From contig NC_052132.2 in the NCBI RefSeq assembly GCF_016086655.4, forward strand, positions 5,892,805-5,956,804: DNA of 64,000 bases. Direction: 5' to 3'. This document shows, piece after piece, positions 43,336 to 54,569 of the stretch (position 1 is its first letter; every line of letters starts with the position of its first letter). A program made the position numbers and the translations under genes. The notes under the pieces are model-generated. The model did no database searches and was not told the DNA's origin. It saw only the letters and a list, made by a program, of their open reading frames with translations. Source of the stretch: Lepeophtheirus salmonis (lineage: Eukaryota > Arthropoda > Copepoda > Siphonostomatoida > Caligidae).

Positions 43336-44305
43336 GGCAATATGTGTATCAAATGTGTACATGGTAGAGGTTTAATAAATGTCAAAAGCTTGCATGCATA
43401 CTTTGTAAATGGTGTCATTATTTAGGAATTTTGTTTTTATAATTAAGTTAAGTATTTTGCCAACTGTTACCGCTTTTTTTTGTCTTGTGCGCACATGGAG
43501 GCTTTAAATTAAAAAAATATGTGCCTATATTCTGGTTAGTGCAATAGTTTTGATACTAAAATGAAGGAATTAGACAATGATGTATCCATTTCTATACATT
43601 TAAACATAAAATGAGTTCTTAAGTTTTTAAATTTATTTCAAATCAAAAAAATTGACATTATTAAAAAAAGAAGACATGTGTACATATATATTTTAAAGAA
43701 AGGGGTTGACATTGCTTTGTTTATTTTAATGGTACTTCAATGATAAGAGTCTTTTGGTTCCAAGGGCTCATTTCTTTATGTTTCCAAGTTTTGTCAAGTA
43801 AGCTCAACAAAAGAACCTATGAATAGCGCTAAATAATGGAGTCGCTCATATATATTTACTATATATCCTATGTATGTAGAAAGTTAACCTTGGATTTAAT
43901 TAATACATTTCGGTGTTACATACTTTGTAGGTACATACGGTCGGTCGTAGCTTAGATCAGATAAATTGTCATCATTCTAATACATAATATGTATACCTCT
44001 GTATATTGATTCATATTATTAAAGATCCCAAATTTATTTGAGTTATTTTTTGTAATAGTAATAACCGATCAAAACAATATATGGTGTTTGGTGTATTTCC
44101 TTGATTTTTTCTTTAAAATGTATATAATGCACATGATCATGGAATTTTTGAGACCTGAAATAATCAAGCATAATTTTTATTCCGATATGAGGGGAATATC
44201 AAACGAGTAATTGGTTAAATAACAGGGGAAAAGAGTCAATGACAAATTTTACTCTATTCTTTCCTGAGGGGAAGTAATGAAAAAGCTGATTTATAGTAGA
44301 CCTTA
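43336..44305. other. Non-coding stretch
   Basis: No gene or shared repeat is recognised. A (GA)n run at 44310-44323 begins the next repeat copy. Confidence 0.35.
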
Positions 44306-44309
44306 TTAG

Positions 44310-44500
44310 AGAGAGAGAGAGTAGAATTGAGGATCGTCATCCGAGTAAATTGTTATCGATGTCTTTACTAGATACGTAGTGGGATTTGTGTTGAGTACCT
44401 TCTTCTTATCGAGTATCTAATGAAATGTCATGACAGCTGAGTGGATATCCTCCTTAACATTCTTGAAATTGTTAGGGGTACAATGTCATTTTCCCCCCTT
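44310..44500 (+). repeat. Family A, copy A7
   Basis: AGTAGAATTGAGGATCGTCA, CCGAGTAAATTG, ATCTAATGAAATGTCATGAC AGCTGAG and AACATTCTTGAAATTGTTAG GG fit the consensus. It lies directly left of the head-to-head mariner pair, with an inverted A copy (45240-45480) directly right of it. Confidence 0.7.
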
Positions 44501-44529
44501 CTATTTTTAGCATTCCAGCAGTGTTTTGA

Positions 44530-44985
44530 ATTTAGAACTCAATTGGGACAATATTTAAAGGCTTCTAACAAACGAACTAGTGGGGGGTTAGAACCATATT
44601 ATTTTTACTACTTGAAACCTACATTTAATGGCATTCAATAATTTATAATGAGATCCGTCTCTCTCGATAATCTATGTCACACGGGGTCGGAAGCTTTGCC
44701 TGAGCGACCTTGTGCAGATCCAGCTTTTCATTCTACGGGTACTGAACTTCTTCAGGGCCTCTCCAGACGAATAATAATTGGCACATGCCTTCTGCTCGAC
44801 ACTCTTCTAGAGATGGAAATTGCATGTGTTCAGGCCCGGGCTGTTTGCTGGTCCTGGCTCTAAAACTGAGGATATTTTGTGGCCAAGACATTTTTTTTTG
44901 GCTTTTTGGGCCGGTACACTGTCTTGTTGGAAGGCCTACTTCATCCATCCAAGGAATGTAAATAAAAACCAGTACCATGGAAAAG
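44530..44985 (-). pseudogene. Mariner-like transposase relic, left member of head-to-head pair
   Basis: On the - strand, IPWMDEVG (44946-44970) leads to CAACAAGACAGTGTACCGGC, read QQDSVPAQKA (second Asp present). ILSFRARTSKQPG, SPGLNTCNFHL (from SPDLNPCDF), VEQKACANYYSSGEALKK and, shifted, SFRPRVT and IIERDGSHYK follow. The end of this arm (44530-44560) decays from the GGGTGGTCC-type terminus. This is the same family as 25236-25844, which it matches over its length. Confidence 0.7.
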
Positions 44986-45164
44986 CTGGATCCGTACGAA
45001 GTCACCCGAACCTGCTAAAGCTTCCGGCACCGTATGACTGAGGTTATCAAGAGAGGTGGATCTCATTATGAATAATTGAATTTCATTAAATGTAGCTTTC
45101 AAATATTAAAAAGTTCGTTCATTATAAGCCTTTAAGATTTTTCCAATTTATCTGGACCACCCTA
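44986..45164 (+). pseudogene. Mariner-like relic, right member of head-to-head pair
   Basis: GAAAAGCTGGATCCGTACGA leads to the transposase C-terminus RMTEVIKRGGSHYE with stop at about 45077. The 3' flank (AAATGTAGCTTTCAAATATT, AAGCCTTTAAGATTTTTCCA) and a right TIR TCTGGACCACCCTA ending at 45164 before TA follow. It is the mirror image of 44530-44760, so the two form an imperfect inverted repeat. Confidence 0.7.
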
Positions 45165-45239
45165 TACACACATAGATTCAAATAATATGACCTGTCAATA
45201 TGATAAAAGAAAAAACCGTAAATTCACGTGGTCACTCTA

Positions 45240-45500
45240 ACAATTTGAAGAATACTTTGGAGGAGAGAAGCTTAGCTGTCATGACGTTTTATTATATCAG
45301 CTGTGAGCAGCTATGAGATGAAATGTATAAACGAAAATTATATTCCGTATCAAGAAATGCCATAGTCAGTAATTACTCCAATGTCGATCCTCAATCGAGT
45401 CCAACAATAAACCATCAGTGTTAATCTTCGTCTTTCACACGCTAGTGATGACTATATACTTAGACGTTCTCTCTACAAGAATAAAAGAAAAAATGATTAC
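45240..45500 (-). repeat. Family A, copy A8 (inverted)
   Basis: ATTTGAAGAATACTTTGGAG GAGAGAAGCTTAGCTGTCAT GACG, AATGTCGATCCTCAATCGAG and CTCTACAAGAATAAAAGAAA are the A core and 3' segment on the other strand. Confidence 0.7.
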
Positions 45501-47680
45501 AGCTTTGGAAATAAAAATCCCTTTTCAGGTTGCAATTACAAAAAGAGCGCGATCTTCCATTGTCATATTTTTTAACCTATATGCCCTTTCAATGATAATT
45601 ATAATTCCTTATAATAATAAAATTATCTCTTTAATTGAAAAATTGTGAGTCATTTTGTCTGTATTTAATTTTTATAAGCATATTTGAACCAATTATATTC
45701 CGCTTTGATTGATTAAGACCCATACAATATATTGGGGTGACCAACCGTTTACTTTCCTCAGACATGTCCTCTTTTGACGTCCTGGCCGGAGTGTCTGGGA
45801 CTTTTTATAAACTCATGATATATTTGATTTTCATTTCAATGCCCAAAATGAAAAACAAGATCCAAAACAAACAGTTATTAATGTCAAAATATTAATAAAA
45901 CCTTCACCCCTGAAATCGTCACTGATAGGACTACTTGTCCTCGTATGGAAATCAGAATATAGCACGGCAATTGTTATCTTTGGTTTTCTTAATCCACCAT
46001 TGTAGAGCGTTATTTTGACATATCATTATCTCAAAATTGGAAATGTGATGACGAATGATTTTTTTCCCTTTCTCTTCTCATCATTGAACTCTAGATTTAT
46101 GGAGTAAAGATAACAAATTCCCTTTTTCCCATATGAGTCAGTTATATTTTATGTAACAAATAAGAATAAAATAACTAATGAATATAACATTGTTTTTAAC
46201 ATTTCTAAAACGTCAATTTACAAAATTTAGTCTTTCTCAAATTTTTTCCATTCCATATATTATTCTTAACATTTATTTTTGACAAAAATTAAATAAATCT
46301 TAATGAATAAAACACAGTTTTACTACTGGGCATTTATATAACAACAGCAACTCTGTCTTCCTTCAATCTACAAGGATGATCCACTATGGGAATTTGTGCA
46401 CTTCATTATGTGACCATGAACTACAATTTAACTGAATTGAGGTATTTTGCAAGAAACATAGATATTTTTAGTGAAAAAGTCTTTAGTAATTCGACTTTCG
46501 GGTCATCTAGCGATCAAAAAATAATGTATATATCTTTGTATGAAATCTATATTAATAAAGCAAAGTTTATATTCTGAATCTTTGAACCAAATAAAGGTAA
46601 TTTTGATCTAAGAGATACGTAGGCACACAATAATGGCCGTACAGGGTTCGTATTCGGAGGACGCCTCAAGGATTTTGTATTTTTTTATTTCAATTTTATC
46701 AGTTAAATCTGATGGCCATACTTTTATAAACATGAATCTCAGGCTTGCCAATATATTGAGGTCTAAAATTGCACCGTGTTTCAAATCCCCACCTTGTGTA
46801 TTCATGATGGGAAATATATAATAACCTTCATACGAATAATCTCTGAATTTATAATGATATTGTGGATGTTATTTCACTGCATGTGAACACTTTTTTTTTT
46901 TTTTTTTTTTGTAGAATGGATTAAAATTGAAATATGAAGAAAAGCTCATATTTCAATATGTATTTTGAATTTGAGAGTTGCATATTGAGTACTTACTCGT
47001 ACGTGTGTATATTGGTATTGGATTTCGTTCTGAGACGTTAAAATTTTAACTTTGGTCCAGACTGGTTTATTTAATAAAATTTGTTTCTCAAGAATCCTAT
47101 TAATAATATTTACTAGCTTTAGAAAATAAAAATCTGCTTCAGGCTGCAACTAAAAAAAGTGACCCACCTTTATAGGACATATTTTTTACAACTCTAGGGT
47201 GTTTTATGTAAAAGTATATGTGATATATTATAATGTTAATGAGCCTTTATTTATGACCCGATTTAAAACTTGATCTGCATATATAATTAAAACTAAGTAC
47301 ATATCCCTCTTTCCTTCTCACCCTGCCTGTTTTTTCAATGACTGCAAGCTCCAACAAATAACAGTAATAAAAAGACATACGAAAAACATTCACGTTTCAA
47401 AGCCATTGAAAAGAGTTTGTGTTATATATTTATATGTATGCATTGTTTTCTCTATTACAAATCAGGCTCACAAGGTTAGAATTGCAATGATTATATGACA
47501 TCTGGTATATTTATGTGTCACGATTTTGTATAATTTGGTGCTTCTAAATAAAATTGTACAAGTTACAATCAAAAAATAGGTTGTGAAGAATTGAATATCC
47601 TTTAAATGGTGTAGTTTTTGACTCTCCTTATGAAGATGACTAAAAATTGATTAGTCTTCAAACGACGTTATTGCAGTCTA
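45501..47680. other. A/T-rich non-coding stretch
   Basis: It contains a small repeat fragment at 45735-45810, a family A terminal motif at 46549 (ATTAATAAAGCAAAGTTT) and a T-run at 46890-46910. ORFs on both strands at 46608-46821 overlap and show no known domain. Confidence 0.35.
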
Positions 47681-47689
47681 TGCTCACAA

Positions 47690-47862
47690 TTTACTAACAC
47701 TACTGACGTAATCAACAATTCATATATAGAATTGTCTTTACCGATTTATTTGTAAAACATCTTTAAAACCGGGTTAGGGGTTCAATTTAATTCAATCCAA
47801 TAAAAACCATAAGGGTAATGGATTTTCAGACCGAAACCCAACACTAATATATATAATTTTTT
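47690..47862 (+). repeat. Family D repeat, copy
   Basis: ACACTACTGACGTAATCAAC AATTCATATATAGAATTG and ATGGATTTTCAGACCGAAAC CCAACACTAATA match 39740-39963 in order. The copy is shorter. Confidence 0.65.
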
Positions 47863-48074
47863 AATTTAATGAATTTATATAATTAAATGCGGGATTTTTC
47901 GTAGATATAAAACCCTGAGGCATTCCGGTATCCCGAGAGAAAAAATATAATGTGAAACAACAAAATCCTGCGATTTTGATTTATTTACTTTAAATTACCA
48001 AAAAATGGTCATTTTTTAAAGATTTATTCAAAACACAAAAACTGAGAAGCAGATACAATTATTCAGAATCCATA

Positions 48075-48340
48075 TTACTCAATGTAGACTCTGTTGGCAT
48101 CAATAACGGCCTCGATTCGGGTCGTGAACCGCGAACAGACCCGGGAAACTAGAAGAAGTTCTAAATTCGATGAGGGACTTCTTGGTGGTGTCTGTTGGCC
48201 ATTGAATCAAGGTATTATTTGACAAATAATTCCATCAGATTTAGGCCGGGGAGCAAGGAGGTGAAATAGCTTTTGGACATCATAGTCGTAACAGTGCTCC
48301 AGGAGCACTTCCCTGGGGCCCTTGGTCTCCAACTGGCCTT
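48075..48340 (-). pseudogene. Mariner-like transposase C-terminal remnant
   Basis: On the - strand RFTTRIEAVIDANRVYIE ends with a stop at 48075-48077, the classic mariner tail (FRPRIEAVIxAxGGYIE). Upstream in other frames, TSLLPGLNLMELFVK (from PSSPDLNPMDFFVW) is readable near 48230-48270. Everything further upstream is unrecognisable. No TIR was found. Confidence 0.65.
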
Positions 48341-48344
48341 CTTT

Positions 48345-49126
48345 AACTATACAATCCTTTATTCGGTCATTCCATGTCATCTTTGATACCTCGGTATTGG
48401 GGATGTCATCACATCATCGATCCTGTGTGTTCTTCCTCTGATAATGTACTTCAGTTTAAATCTTTTGTTGTTGACTCCATGGCGGTGTTTTGGCTAGTAT
48501 GCGAAACGTTAATATGTATATTTTACCACAAAAAAACAAAAAATACTCCACAATTGTATCATCATATATGTCGGAAAAATCCGGAAATCCGAAGCACCGG
48601 ATTTTGTTGTTAGACTCTGCAACTATATAAGATACATTTTGATATTTCCATAAATAAATAAATATATAAAGTTGCATCTGTTGATGTTAGTGAGGCTGAA
48701 ATATGTAGCTAGCTAGTTTTTAGCATCTGCTTATTTTATATGCAGTTGGTTTCCTTTCTTCTCCCCCTTTTCACTATCTTCCACCTTTGGTTAGAGTAAT
48801 TGGTTCTGATAAAAAAAAAGAAGGTTATTATTACTACCCCTTGAAGTCGTTCAAAAGAAGTTCACTTATCAGTTATCTTATAAGTAATAACGGCCCACGC
48901 TCAGCACTAAAAAAAAGTTTATTTATTAGGGTCCGTGATACTGATAAAATGGTAATTTAATTTCCATTTTTAAGCATAAATGTTCTGTTTGTTTGTTTCA
49001 TAGATATCTTTTCACTTTTTGGTCATTCCTTCATTTCATGGTTTCAATGAACATACTATTTATAACTAATTATATTGTTATTGTTCACGAACAAAGGTTA
49101 CATTATATTTATTAAATATATAAAAT
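48345..49126. other. Non-coding stretch
   Basis: No gene or shared repeat is recognised. Confidence 0.35.
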
Positions 49127-49130
49127 ATTA

Positions 49131-49640
49131 CCGGATGTTCCATGGAAATCTGAACAATTATTAATTCAATAATTAATTAAGGTCGAGTGATTGAATTTCA
49201 TTCATATTTGGGTATATCATCAATAAAACTAACCTGAGCGCTAGCTTACGTACAACTCCGGGAAATTATACTTGACACGTGATGTACGAATTTCCATTTG
49301 TACACTCCAAGCAGTTTGGCGTCTCCAGGACTACCATCTACGCCGTCAAAGAGTCCGTAACATTGGAAAGGAAGAAGGGTTCTGTCAAAAGGCCTAACTG
49401 CCGGGAGAAGGTGAAGGAAACAGTCCAGGCCGATCTCCTCACATCTATGAGGGCACTTGCAAGATATCCTGGGGTGTCATACGAGAATGTCCAGAGAGCT
49501 ATCAAAAAAGTAGGTGAAAGAGCCTTGTGAGGGTGGAGAGGCTACTTTTGACAACAGCAATGAAAGAACCCCATCTCCTCAGTTGCATGACTCTTTTGAA
49601 ACTTTTGTCTCCCATTCAGTTCCTCAGGTTAAAAAAATCA
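49131..49640 (+). mobile_element. Mariner-like relic, left TIR plus N-terminal half
   Basis: The left end CCGGATGTTCCATGGAAATC TGAACAATTATTAATTCAAT is a variant of the 25236 left end (ATAATTCAATAATTAATTAA is shared by both). A transposase N-terminal half follows and fades at about 49600 in CTCCTCAGTTGCATGACTC. No right TIR is seen; a Tc1 relic begins 50 bases on. Confidence 0.65.
49279..49530 (+). pseudogene. Mariner transposase DNA-binding region, open frame
   Basis: The frame reads KQFGVSRTTIYAVKE (recognition helix of the first helix-turn-helix), LERKKGSVKRP (basic linker) and KETVQADLLTSMRALARYPG, then VSYENVQRAIKKVGERAL (second helix-turn-helix). It is open for 83 codons, but the true N-terminus before KQFGV is replaced by unrelated residues. 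It ends at a stop in ERAL, where relatives continue into GKSLxR. Its closest relative in the window is 34880-35100. Confidence 0.75.
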
Positions 49641-49694
49641 TGGACTTAACCCCACTATTTGTTAAAGTAGATGGATATCTTTGAATGTTACATA

Positions 49695-49990
49695 TAGGGA
49701 TCAAAATAACTATTTGATCCCTTGCCGGTTTTGTAAGTTTGACCCCTGACAATGAGAAAACGGGTCTGTAATTTTCAATTCTAGTTTTATTTTAATAGTG
49801 AGATACATTATATAAACAAAAAAGCACGACAATGTCCCAAAACATACGGTCAAAGCAACAAAGAGTGGCTCAAGCAGAAGCACTTTAAGATAATGGAGTG
49901 ACCTTACCAGTCTCCGGACCTCAATCCCATAGAATATCTTGTCAGTGTGAAGACTTAAAAAATCGGCAAGGGATCGAATACTAATATGTA
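49695..49990 (+). mobile_element. Fish-type Tc1 relic, internally deleted
   Basis: The left end GGGATCAAAATAACTATTTG ATCCCTTGCCGGTTTTGTAA and TTTTATTTTAATAGTGAGATAC is the fish-type TIR. The right end AAAATCGGCAAGGGATCGAA TACT is its partner. Between them is only the core CACGACAATGTCCCAAAACA (HDNVPKHTVKATK), a one-base deletion, KIME, a stop, YQSPDLNPIEYL. It keeps the third catalytic block (SPDLNPIE with Glu, DD34E type). Total about 296 bp. Confidence 0.75.
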
Positions 49991-50340
49991 TTATGTAAAT
50001 CTATGTAAAATCTCACATTCTTTGAAGAGAAAATATGAAGCAATTGAGACCCCATGACATATCATATGAGTGCATATTAATTTCAAGGTCAAGGTATTCC
50101 ATAATGCAACTGTTATACGCACTAGGAGGTCATTTTGCTTGTAGATAGATATATTAATATTCGTTTATTATCATTTTGTATGTATTAGTGATGTAGCAGA
50201 TCCTTAAATTTGACTTGGGGTTCAATCTAATTATTTACTGAAACGGTTCTCGGCTCATAACGGCTGTCATCTAAATTTTAGCGGTTCTTATCAGGTTTTT
50301 CTACCATTTTAGGCTGGATATCAATTTCTTACTTATCCTA
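49991..50340. other. Non-coding stretch
   Basis: Nothing is recognised. Confidence 0.35.
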
Positions 50341-50344
50341 TTCG

Positions 50345-50710
50345 GTGTAACTAATATTATCTATTAGTGATGGGGTTCGGTCTGAAAATCATAGACCGGT
50401 CTGGAATTGGTATTATTTTTAATGTACCTAACTAATTCGGTTCTTCTTAGAAGTTTTGTCTAGATCGATCGCACTTAAAATGTAATCTAGACCGGTTCCA
50501 TAGATGAATCGTTGATGACGTCATGTGTGTTTCAAAAAGTGTTGCATTAATCATGGTTGTTTTACTCATAAATCAGGATAGGGGAGAAATTATCTGGTCC
50601 ATTGTGTGAGCCCCAAAAAAATTGATCAGGATTTCAAAACGTTTAAATTTAAAATACGTTCTATGATCGCGCCCACACCGAAATATCGGTTCAAATCGGT
50701 CTAAATATTT
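50345..50710 (-). repeat. Family D repeat, inverted copy
   Basis: TATTAGTGATGGGGTTCGGT CTGAAAATC, ATAGACCGGTCTGGAATTG, TAGACCGGTTCCATAGATGA ATCGTTGATGACGTCATG and TGGTCCATTGTGTGAGCCCC AAAAAA are the complements of the D consensus in reverse order. The last part matches 58488-58515. Confidence 0.65.
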
Positions 50711-50944
50711 TTTTAAATCTTTATTTATATCATATATGTAGATATATATACAAATTAAAATTAATATGTATTATATGAAACGCAAGGAGGAAATGCGTTA
50801 GACTAACAGGTATATGCATTTGAGCTTGAGTTAGACTTCCTAGTCATGACCTACACCTAAAAACAATCAAACATTTCAAAAAAACGAACTCAAAATTGTA
50901 TATCACATACTAAATATTTCAAAATATAGTTATCAATCTATTTT

Positions 50945-51060
50945 TCTTCTTTGATGAAAACCCTCCTAGCTCCGAACAATTACTTTAAAACTATTCATCT
51001 ATTTAGCTGAATCTGACAGTGTGTATTTGACAATGTCATCCTAGGAATCACTGTCCATCC
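50945..51060 (-). pseudogene. Second fragment of the unidentified coding repeat
   Basis: On the - strand DIVKYTLSDSAK, then SFKVIVRS.EGFHQRR aligns with DIVKYKLSESTR, TLKTIVRRYEHFQRG at 1-110. The DNA also matches (ATTTGACAATGTCA, AACAATTACTTTAAAACTAT). It is more decayed than the 1-478 copy and is followed by a family A copy. Confidence 0.55.
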
Positions 51061-51239
51061 TTTGTACTTTCAAAAAGAAAAATCAGCATATCTAGCTACA
51101 GAGAATAAAACTATTTATATCAATGTTTCTTGATAAATTGGCTCTCCACATTTCAACTTATATGCAATAAGAGCTTTGATTCTCAAAAAAGGAGAGTAAG
51201 CCTTATGATTTGAGTGGAGTTATAATTGTATGGCCTTAT

Positions 51240-51480
51240 TGCATTCAGGTTAGAATTGCACATGGACATGGAAGTAATTCTTGCCTATATAGTTATTTAT
51301 TTCCATCTCTCCTTCCTTCCCTCCATGACAGCTGATTCTAGAGGATAAAATAAAACGCCATGTCAGCTAAGCTGCTCTCCTCCAAAGCATTCTTCAAATT
51401 ATCAGGGTTACCATGTTGATTTGTGGTTTATCTTTATTAACATGCCCAAAATGCTACTTCCGTTATAGATTACGGTTAGG
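51240..51480 (+). repeat. Family A, copy A9
   Basis: GGAAGTAATTCTTGCCTATA, CCATGACAGCTGATTCTAGA, AAAACGCCATGTCAGCTAAG CTGCTCTCCTCC, AGCATTCTTCAAATTATCAG GGTTACCATG and AACATGCCCAAAATGCTACTT make this one of the best-preserved cores. Confidence 0.7.
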
Positions 51481-52177
51481 TTCATTTTGCAAAAACTGAG
51501 TCTTCTCGCATATTTTGACGTGTACTGTTTTGTAAACCGGTTCGAACTCGCGAACCGCAACATGTCTAGTATATTGTACAAATTTTATTTCATTTTGAAT
51601 TGGTATTGCTTGGAAAACATAGGTGGTATACATTTCTACCTATGCATAACTGAATATGTTTTGAAATATCATAGATCCAGAATGTTTTTGACATAGGGGA
51701 AATAATGTCCATCTGTTTAGTATAGAAATGGATAATATGAATGGGAGGGGGGGGGGGAAGTTTCTTCTTCTTCTTAAAAAAAATGAAAAACAAAAACATA
51801 ACACCTGCTACGTAAAACCAAACCAAACCAATGGTAGGAGTGAGTAGAGGGATTAATATATAACGTCTGAGACAACATTGATAAATGAAATTTAAATCAG
51901 CAGCATCTGTTGGAGAAGCTGCTTTAATGTATTCTCATCTACTCAGTTGTTAACATTGCTTTATTAATGACGTAAAACAAGGAATTCCATTCGTGAAATG
52001 CAGCATACTTATCACTCCAATTAAATTAAACCCCTGCAATGCTTTCTCTCTCTTCAAAATATTCACGTATTATTCCATCTGTTTTATACATATACATATT
52101 ATAATGATATATATGCACGCTTTATTTGGTTCTTATTAGTTCGCTCAAAGTTCATACATATCTCATATTATTATTTA
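51481..52177. other. Non-coding stretch
   Basis: A G-run lies at 51747-51758, followed by a (CTT)n run. No gene is seen. Confidence 0.35.
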
Positions 52178-52810
52178 CAGGGGAAGAAATAAGTATTTGA
52201 TCCCCCTCGGGTTTTGTAACTTTGCCATGTAATAAAGATTTTCCATAGGATTGAGGTCCAAAGACTGGATAAGCCACTCAATTATCACCTTAATGTGCTT
52301 ATTCTTGAGCCACTACTTTGTTGCTCTAGCAGGAACGAGAGTGGTCTGTAAAGTTTCCGACCTCAACTTGAAGATGGGAGTACTCGTAAATAAAAGCTAG
52401 TCACATCTATCATGCATCTGTTACTCACCATGTTTTAAGACATTTTCCTCAACAAATATTCAATGACAGCTCGATACTCGATATTTTTTTTCCATTTTCA
52501 CAAACAGACTCACATTAAATCACTCCAACGACTGTAACATAACATATGCTCGTCCAAAATGGCTGAAACTTTGGTGAATAACTATCAACAGGGTTGACAC
52601 CTTCGTATATATTTTGGAGATGGTTGACTGGAGGACCCATTACACAACCTGCCCTAAGAGAAGGAGGTTGTTGCCCTAGATTCCCTGTGCACATGGCCCT
52701 GTTCATTTTCTCTTTGATGTAGTGAAGTCGTCTGCCTTTCCCTTTAGCAGAGAAACACCCCCAATTCATAACACTTGAGCTTAAAAGTCCTGTGCTTAAC
52801 AAAGGAAACA
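52178..52810 (-). mobile_element. Fish-type Tc1 relic carrying a nested mariner
   Basis: After TA at 52176-52177 the end reads CAGGGGAAGAAATAAGTATT TGATCCCC. Coding is on the - strand. Right of the nested insertion are SVMNWGCFSAKGKGRRLHYI, KEKMNRAMCTGNLG. Left of it KHIKVIIEWLIQSLDLNPME covers the third catalytic block. The HDNDPKHTAK block is exactly where 52335-52607 is inserted. The N-terminal half is absent beyond about 52800. Confidence 0.75.
52335..52607 (+). mobile_element. Short mariner derivative nested in the Tc1 relic
   Basis: It starts ACGAGAGTGGTCTGTAAAGT TTCCGACCTCAACTTGAAGA TGGGAGTACTCGTAAA, which matches 55661-55725 (AGAAGGTGGTCAGAAAAGTT TCTAACCTCAAAGTGAAGAT GGCAGCACTCGTAAA), and ends ACACCTTCGTATA. 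The host Tc1 sequence stops at ...TTGTTGCTCTAGCAG on the left and resumes with TATTTTGGAGATGGTTGACT on the right. About 270 bp with no transposase left. Confidence 0.7.
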
Positions 52811-53715
52811 CACGGTGGTTTTTTTTTCGTTCAAAAATAATTTTTTGAAAATAAATTATTATTCGCGTTATTGAATGGATTCCCTACAATACTTTACAAG
52901 TCATTGCTTAGCTTAAATGGTATTTTTTTCCGATCAAGTAGTAGTGTAGATTTAAAACACAAAATTGTTTTTGATCCATTGTTTTGAAAATAACTCAAGT
53001 AGCGTCACACTTAGTACAATAACTCACAAACTAAAGCAGTTATTGCCATTAGCCCTGTACTTGACAGCCTATGTATTAAGACATCCTATTTAGGACGGAG
53101 ATACAAGAGGTATCAAAATAGCCAATTTTGACCTTAAAAAAATTATAAACTTAAATGGCTTGAAAGGATTGAACCTTGACAAAAGTTAGTTTCTTCATCG
53201 TTTCCATCAGGGAAGGTCTTTGTGCTGGGCTAAAAAAAGTATTTACAGAAGAATCGTGACTGTCTAATGTGCACAGTATACATGATAAGGAGCGGGGGAT
53301 TAAGAGTAAACAATGCCTTTTCTAAAATGCAATACGTTGATATGCGCCGGTAAAGACAATTTTATTGAGTCTGAAACTCTTTGTTGAGAGTCAAATGCAT
53401 TTATGTAAATATTTATATAAATTAGTTCGGATACTTTAATCAAAAAAGCCAACAACACTAATAATTATATATCAATCGTTGAAGCTTTGTTCATCGCGTA
53501 ACGACAATGACCTTTATTCGAGTTTCCCATGTTTCTTGTTTACTTCCACATCTCTTTTTCTAATGTATAATACAATTCATTAGCAATCAAGAAGAGTTAT
53601 ACATAGGTACATGGATTGTGTCAATATAAAAACAATCGTGAATCAATTCAAAAAATGAAAAAAATCCCCATTAATTTTTTTACTTAATAAATACATACAG
53701 CCACATATTTCATAA
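52811..53715. other. Non-coding stretch
   Basis: No gene is supported and no shared repeat was recognised before 53721. Confidence 0.35.
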
Positions 53716-53720
53716 ACTTA

Positions 53721-54050
53721 TTGTAGTCAATTAGAGGATTATTATTCAAAAAATTGTGGGTCGACTTAAGATACCTAAGAATGGTAGCTATATTTTAGAA
53801 TCTTTATTTGATTTAAGAAGCTTATATTGTTCCCGATATGACCCTTTCAACTATAAAATCTGGCAATATCGCATTTTTTTATTGTAACGATGAATTTTGG
53901 CAAATCAAAGTGCAAATTTGCAGTACACCAAGAGTGTTAATACGAAAGATTTGTTGATAAAATGTACGATAATTCGTCAAAGAATGCAAGGTTTAACCCA
54001 TACTCAATTTTAATTAAACTTGCTTTTGTGCTGACGACCCACATATATTA
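53721..54050 (+). repeat. Family B repeat, copy B1
   Basis: AGTCAATTAGAGGATTATTA TTCAAAAAATTGTGGG, GACTTAAGATACCTAAGAAT, ATTTTAGAATCTTTATTTGA TTTAAG, ATATGACCCTTTCAA and CTTGCTTTTGTGCTGACGAC CCACATAT occur in the same order in B2 and B3. About 330 bp, non-coding. Confidence 0.8.
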
Positions 54051-54244
54051 TTTATTCAATTTAAATATATTTATGCTTAAAGTAAAAAAAATAACGATTT
54101 GAAAAAAAAAAAAAATAAATAAAAATATTTTTCATCTTCTCTTTAAATACGATAACGCTTAATTCGTATTTAGCCTAAATTTGCAGCGCATTCATTTTAC
54201 CATTACTACAATTAAAGAATCTGCTGTCATTTTTTTGGGACTAA

Positions 54245-54560
54245 ATATGTAGTGTGTCATAGAATACATTATACTTCATATGACGTTCTTGTAGTTCTAA
54301 GCGCACAATTTTGAAAAATACAACTGACATCATCAATAGTTTATATATAAAATCGGTCTAAACACAAGGCTATATCATTACGCTCTTCCGACTTATGTTT
54401 GACTTCCACCACGCTTTTTAATAGTGACGTTCAAGAGTGTAACTGCTACCAAGAGAAGACTATATATTACCTTCATTGACTGTTACTGTTAGAGTACCGT
54501 TGATTTACTCTATGATGTCAAAATCCGTCTATTTTGCCCAGTAGTCGGTATAGTACTTCA
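54245..54560 (+). repeat. Family D repeat, copy directly before B2
   Basis: AAAAATACAACTGACATCAT CAATAGTTTATATATAAAAT CGGTCTAA, GACTTCCACCACGCTTTTTA ATAGTGACG and CTCTATGATGTCAAAATCCGTC match 56818-57025 closely. Confidence 0.75.
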
Positions 54561-54569
54561 AATTTCAAA

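Noticed and set aside
44733..45005. 90-codon - strand ORF
   Set aside because: It is a mixed-frame reading through the mariner relic, with only fragments (IPWMDEVG) in the true frame.
48345..48620. ORFs at 48374-48613 (+) and 48456-48677 (-)
   Set aside because: They overlap on opposite strands, with no motif and no splice context.
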